Shown here one piece after another: positions 60,711 through 64,000 of a DNA stretch of 64,000 nucleotides. This stretch comes from Hortaea werneckii (Eukaryota > Ascomycota > Dothideomycetes > Mycosphaerellales > Teratosphaeriaceae). The stretch is from the NCBI GenBank assembly GCA_037044905.1, contig JBAOKB010000159.1, positions 1,023,554-1,087,553 of the forward strand. The letters run 5' to 3'. Position 1 is the first letter of the stretch. Each line of letters opens with the position of its first letter. The position numbers and the translations under genes are program-made. Under the pieces are notes generated by a model, which did not search any database, was not told where the DNA came from, and saw only the letters and a list, made by a program, of their open reading frames with translations.

Positions 60711-61571
60711 TCAGCGCTTTCCTTTTCCATCTCCATAGAGACGAGCTAGAATCCAGGGCACTGTCGAGCCATCACACCACAAATCATCGCTTTCGTACTT
60801 GGCATCCTCCATGCCCTCGTCCCACTCCCGCTCAAACTCGGTCCAGTCCTCTCTGACCTCGTCGCCTATATCGCGAGGATTGCTCTCCGTAGGATAAGGG
60901 TCGAAATAATAGGTCGAGGCGTGCAACTGCAGCCTAGAAGGACCATAGATAGCCGGGGAACTCATGCTCCCCGTCGGAGCCCATGGTGGTGGTCGTGGCT
61001 CGACCGGGGCATACCCCTGCAGGCCTATCAGACCGCTTGTGACCTGATCGCTGCTCTGAGAATGCTCGTTCAATTGCAGCAGCAATCTCTGTTCGAGTGG
61101 AGTCATCGGTTGCTGGACAGTCTGCGGCTGCGTGGCCCGCGGCTGGAACGTCTGGGCGAGGGAGCTGGTAAGGAGGTAGAGGTCTTGCCCGTTCGCATCT
61201 GGTCCCCCGGACTGTGGTGTGTATGAAAGGCCGGTGCTAGCAACTCCATTCGAGGCCGTTGAGGTCGCTTGTGTACCTTCGGTAGCCCATCCGCCTTCGT
61301 CGTCGCCCCCCACGCCGCCGGAATGGGCTGATTGAGTTGACGAGGGCAGAGCAACCTGCGGGCTCTCGTCGCCGTAATCTTCAAGGGCCTGCGGACTCGC
61401 TAGCAGCCCTCCACCTTCTCCCAGGCTCTCGCGATCCGCAGGCACCGGCACGTTCTGGCGCGGCTCTGAATTAGCTTCGCCGCTCTGCTCTCCGCCATGC
61501 TGCAAGCTGATTCCGTCTTCTCCGAGTGAGGAGGCAACGTGAATCTTCTTCTCGTTCTCCTGGCTTGCCAT
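60711..61571 (-). CDS. Orphan disordered protein, 286 aa
   Basis: A single exon; ATG in CAACAATGGC context. The first 120 residues are Gly/Ser/Glu-rich. A short hydrophobic helix follows (LYLLTSSLAQTF) with a helical LEQRLLLQLNEHS. The C-terminal 80 residues look ordered and end with VREDWTEFEREWDEGMEDAK, LWCDGSTVPWILARLYGDGKGKR. Acidic plus aromatic content suggests an interaction segment. No family recognised, and no similarity to its neighbours seen by eye. Confidence 0.6.
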   Translation of the reverse strand: MASQENEKKIHVASSLGEDGISLQHGGEQSGEANSEPRQNVPVPADRESLGEGGGLLASPQALEDYGDESPQVALPSSTQSAHSGGVGGDDEGGWATEGTQATSTASNGVASTGLSYTPQSGGPDANGQDLYLLTSSLAQTFQPRATQPQTVQQPMTPLEQRLLLQLNEHSQSSDQVTSGLIGLQGYAPVEPRPPPWAPTGSMSSPAIYGPSRLQLHASTYYFDPYPTESNPRDIGDEVREDWTEFEREWDEGMEDAKYESDDLWCDGSTVPWILARLYGDGKGKR

Positions 61572-62850
61572 TGTTGCCTGTCAATCCCCGGGAGTGCCTT
61601 AACGCGTCAGTAAAGGGGTTCAAGCGTTCTGTGTTAAGGCCCAGGAGGGGCTGTGTAAACCGAAGTTGTCTGCTTCGAGGCTCAAATGATACACAGCTAC
61701 GTCGCTGTCTTTGCGGAGAATCTAAAGTCAGTGTTGCTCCGTAAAACACCCACGCGAGCACGGCATTTTGAGCACTCGAAACCGCGAAACCGCGGGACTT
61801 TCCGCCGCCCACAATGGCACACACGTGACGACGGTCCTAGTCCGTTTCAGGAGCACACTTGGGACGGGGAGAAGGAAGATGTGCCATTGCAGTAGCCTAG
61901 CTTTGATGCTGGCGAGTCTGCCGCAGCTGCCAGCAGGGAGGGAGATAAAGACCATTCTCGCTGCACCAGCGTCTTCTCAAGGCATTGCCTCTCCTCTTCC
62001 TGGTGTTTGAAATTCGAGCACAAGGATATCATTACAATTTGCACACAGGCGAAGGCAGCTGAGGGCACATTTTCGGCAATGCTGTATGCATGCTATGGTA
62101 TCAATGAGTAGATGGAGAATGAGGATCTAGCGAACCTCTGCTTGCTTCGGAACATTGACCAGCTTTCCGTCTATGGCCCTTCGCGGAAACAGCGTGGTGA
62201 ACGCTTGCAGTCTTTGTTGGGAAATGATAGTAGTCGCTCTACTAGGCCATTGCTTCATTACAGCACCGCTATCGCATTACTCATGCTCTGATGTCATGCC
62301 TGGCTGCTCGCCGTTGAAGTGCTCTTTCTGACCTGGCGAGAGGAAGAAGTCAATCAGCAGTAGACTCAGGCAGACTCTTAGCTCCTGAACAGCTCATTCA
62401 TTGTCTACTTTGCCTGCAAACTCTCGCTGCGGTTCTTAGAAAGCTATACCCAGCGCTGCGGGCAATGAACCTTCGCTCTGCTGGTCCTGACTTTAGCTAC
62501 CGCTGCAGAGATCATTTCTCTCTCCCTGTTAGCTTCCGCACCCACCTCTTTTGCGAAGTCTGCATTTGCTGGCTTGTCCTCGAACGAGACACATCTTACG
62601 AACGCGGCTGTTCCCGCTTCACTAAACCCATATTGGAAGGCACGCTTGTCAGAAGGCACCATGATGCTATTTGAATTCACAAGTCATCGCATTGTTCATA
62701 TATGCATATGCCGCCATAGAAGTGGAGTACATTGGCTATCGCTGTCTCTGTGCTGATCGGTTGCTGCGGGAATCTCGTACACAATGTCCTCCTCGCTTGA
62801 TGCTCTCACCACGCAGATGCTGGACGCTTTGTGGTCTGTAGCTATGTGGG
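61572..62850. other. Intergenic, no gene seen
   Basis: 1.3 kb; only short conflicting ORFs on both strands. Confidence 0.45.
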
Positions 62851-63573
62851 CTAGACAAGTCCATCATTGCCAGCATCGTCTTCTTCGTCAACTTGATCAT
62901 CACCCTTGTTGTCGTCGAATTGGCGTAGTCTTTCATCTACTTCTTGCCCGGCCTTTTCGGCGCTCCTGTTACGGCGCAGCTGTCCTTTCAGGTTTGAAAT
63001 GGTTTCGGGACACATCTTCTGCAGCAGGGCTTTCGTGCTCCGCACCTTGACGGCACTTGGTGCTTTCAATCTGTCCAGCCCTTTCCATGGTGACTGCGTG
63101 ACGATCAATCCGTCGATTGGTGCTGGTTCTGGCAAAGCCGGGATGCGCGCCCCATGGAGAGCGAATGGTGCCCAGACCTCCGGCAACTCCTTGAGACTCA
63201 TGTTGCTGTGTTGCGCGCGATGAAAAGCCTTGCTTTGCTCCTGGGTGAAAATCAGGAAGTGGCTTGGTTGGATCTCCTGGATCAGGGCGCGAGAACCGTT
63301 AATGTCCCACTGCAGCGCCGCTGCACGCACTCCGTTTGCGCCGTAGAACGCACGTCGTGGCCACGCTTGCAATGTGCCATCTGCCAGACTCACCACCATG
63401 TAGACTTGGTCCGCATCTTTCGAAGGCTTGAAGTCTTCAATGATGCAGCAGTGAGTGTTTGGTGCGCTGATGTGGGCGGAGAGCATTTTCAAAACCTCAT
63501 AGGGACGATCGCAGATCCAGCAGTAATATTGCGCGCTGCCATTCACCGTTGAGGTATAATGATATGCGTTCAT
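62851..63573 (-). CDS. Orphan Cys/His-containing protein, possibly 5'-incomplete
   Basis: 240 aa from MNAYHYTSTVNG. Near the N-terminus YYCWICDRPYEVLKMLSAHI has C-x2-C and a His twelve residues later, with more His/Cys after it, a possible C2H2-like finger. The middle (DADQVYMVVSLADGTLQAWP, RALIQEIQPSHFLIF, EVWAPFALHGARIPALPEPAP) looks folded. The C-terminus is basic, then acidic (QLRRNRSAEKAG, DDNKGDDQVDEEDD). Coding-like sequence upstream in another frame suggests that the true 5' part is split by introns or broken. Confidence 0.6.
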   Translation of the reverse strand: MNAYHYTSTVNGSAQYYCWICDRPYEVLKMLSAHISAPNTHCCIIEDFKPSKDADQVYMVVSLADGTLQAWPRRAFYGANGVRAAALQWDINGSRALIQEIQPSHFLIFTQEQSKAFHRAQHSNMSLKELPEVWAPFALHGARIPALPEPAPIDGLIVTQSPWKGLDRLKAPSAVKVRSTKALLQKMCPETISNLKGQLRRNRSAEKAGQEVDERLRQFDDNKGDDQVDEEDDAGNDGLV

Positions 63574-63971
63574 CAGAGCATTCCTCGTCCTCCTCCGCCG
63601 CCGGGCTCTTTATTGCTGGAATCTCCATTTCTGGAATCTTCACTGCTGGAACTTTCGTCCATTACAGCAGCGCCTTGATGTCCGATTCGGTAAAAGCTGT
63701 TGAAGCATCTGGCTCCCTGTGCGCATGCCAGCCCTCACCGTCGCTTCTGAGGATCTTTGGAGTTCTTGGGGCGTGGCTTTCCTAGTACTCCAGCCTGGAC
63801 GCTGCGAGCTCTTCGTGCGCCCTGTACCCAGCGCCGGGGCGTACAGGAGGCACGAGGCCTTGATGTGGTATCGCAGCCGGCTGCTGCTGAGGCGGCGTGC
63901 GGCGGTACTACTGCTGGTTGTTGTGGCGCTACACCCTGGGTGAGCCCCGAAGAAGGTGGTTGGTTCGACAT
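63574..63971 (-). pseudogene. Upstream coding-like sequence in shifting frames
   Basis: An ATG at 63971 starts MSNQPPSSGLTQG. A different frame then carries PPQQQPAAIPHQGLVPP and YRAHEELAASRLEY to a TAG, next RTPKILRSDGEGWHAHREPD to a TAA, then VPAVKIPEMEIPAIKSPAAE and EDEECSDER. A possible 46-nt intron (GTAGCG...CCTCAG) would fix the first shift. The two later stops and the shift into the 63573 frame are unresolved. Either an intron-rich 5' end of the 62.9 kb gene or a decayed copy. Confidence 0.35.
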
Positions 63972-64000
63972 TCTGCAAGGTAAATTAGGATCGAATCGAT

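Overview
The window is from a filamentous ascomycete (Pezizomycotina) nuclear genome. The evidence is short GT-AG introns of about 50-60 nt with CTAAC/CTAAT-type branch sites, and a set of fungal housekeeping genes: HET-C, a Cdc11/Nud1-type septation scaffold, Leu5-type CoA carrier, ALG2, Vps24 and XAP5. A Dothideomycete is my guess, from general gene style only; no rRNA, mitochondrial or lineage-diagnostic sequence is present. I found no convincing tRNA, telomere repeat, intact transposon or CRISPR.

Region 1 (1 to about 38.7 kb) is a compact, gene-dense block of conserved genes. In order: a 5'-truncated DENN-domain protein; a HEI10/CCNB1IP1-like meiotic RING protein; a secreted AstE/AspA-type zinc hydrolase; het-c; vps24; p23/Sba1; a TTC1-like TPR protein; XAP5/FAM50; a HAD phosphatase; an orphan tail-anchored protein behind a degenerate ~36-bp repeat leader; ALG2; a secreted isochorismatase-fold protein lacking the catalytic Cys; a 1999-aa SIN scaffold; a 997-aa disordered orphan sharing its divergent promoter; a METTL4-like MT-A70 methyltransferase; a mitochondrial CoA carrier; and a sulfotransferase-fold membrane protein. 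They do not form one pathway. They are ordinary cellular functions (ESCRT-III, Hsp90 co-chaperone, N-glycosylation, septation, meiosis, RNA/DNA methylation).

Region 2 (about 39.4 to 64 kb) is different: gene density drops, intergenic gaps reach 5 kb, and none of the clear ORFs except one Myb/SANT-like protein belongs to a family I recognise. These orphans are not unrelated to one another. The genes at 51.0, 52.6 and 54.2 kb (weakly also 39.4 kb) share a ~45-residue module. The genes at 48.2 and 51.0 kb end in the same apparent zinc finger with exact spacing C-x4-C-x16-H-x4-H followed by PWLR-x2-GVDP. The 48.2 kb gene carries an internal duplication around an ALPFK core. The 42.3 and 54.2 kb genes share a short C-terminal segment. 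I read this as a local, lineage-specific family of putative nuclear proteins (AT-hook, basic NLS-like stretches, Myb/SANT domain, zinc finger) interspersed with gene relics. It is the most novel part of the window. Relics near 47.7, 58.2 and 63.7 kb are broken by stops or frame changes, which fits a fast-evolving accessory or subtelomere-like segment; this last point is inference.
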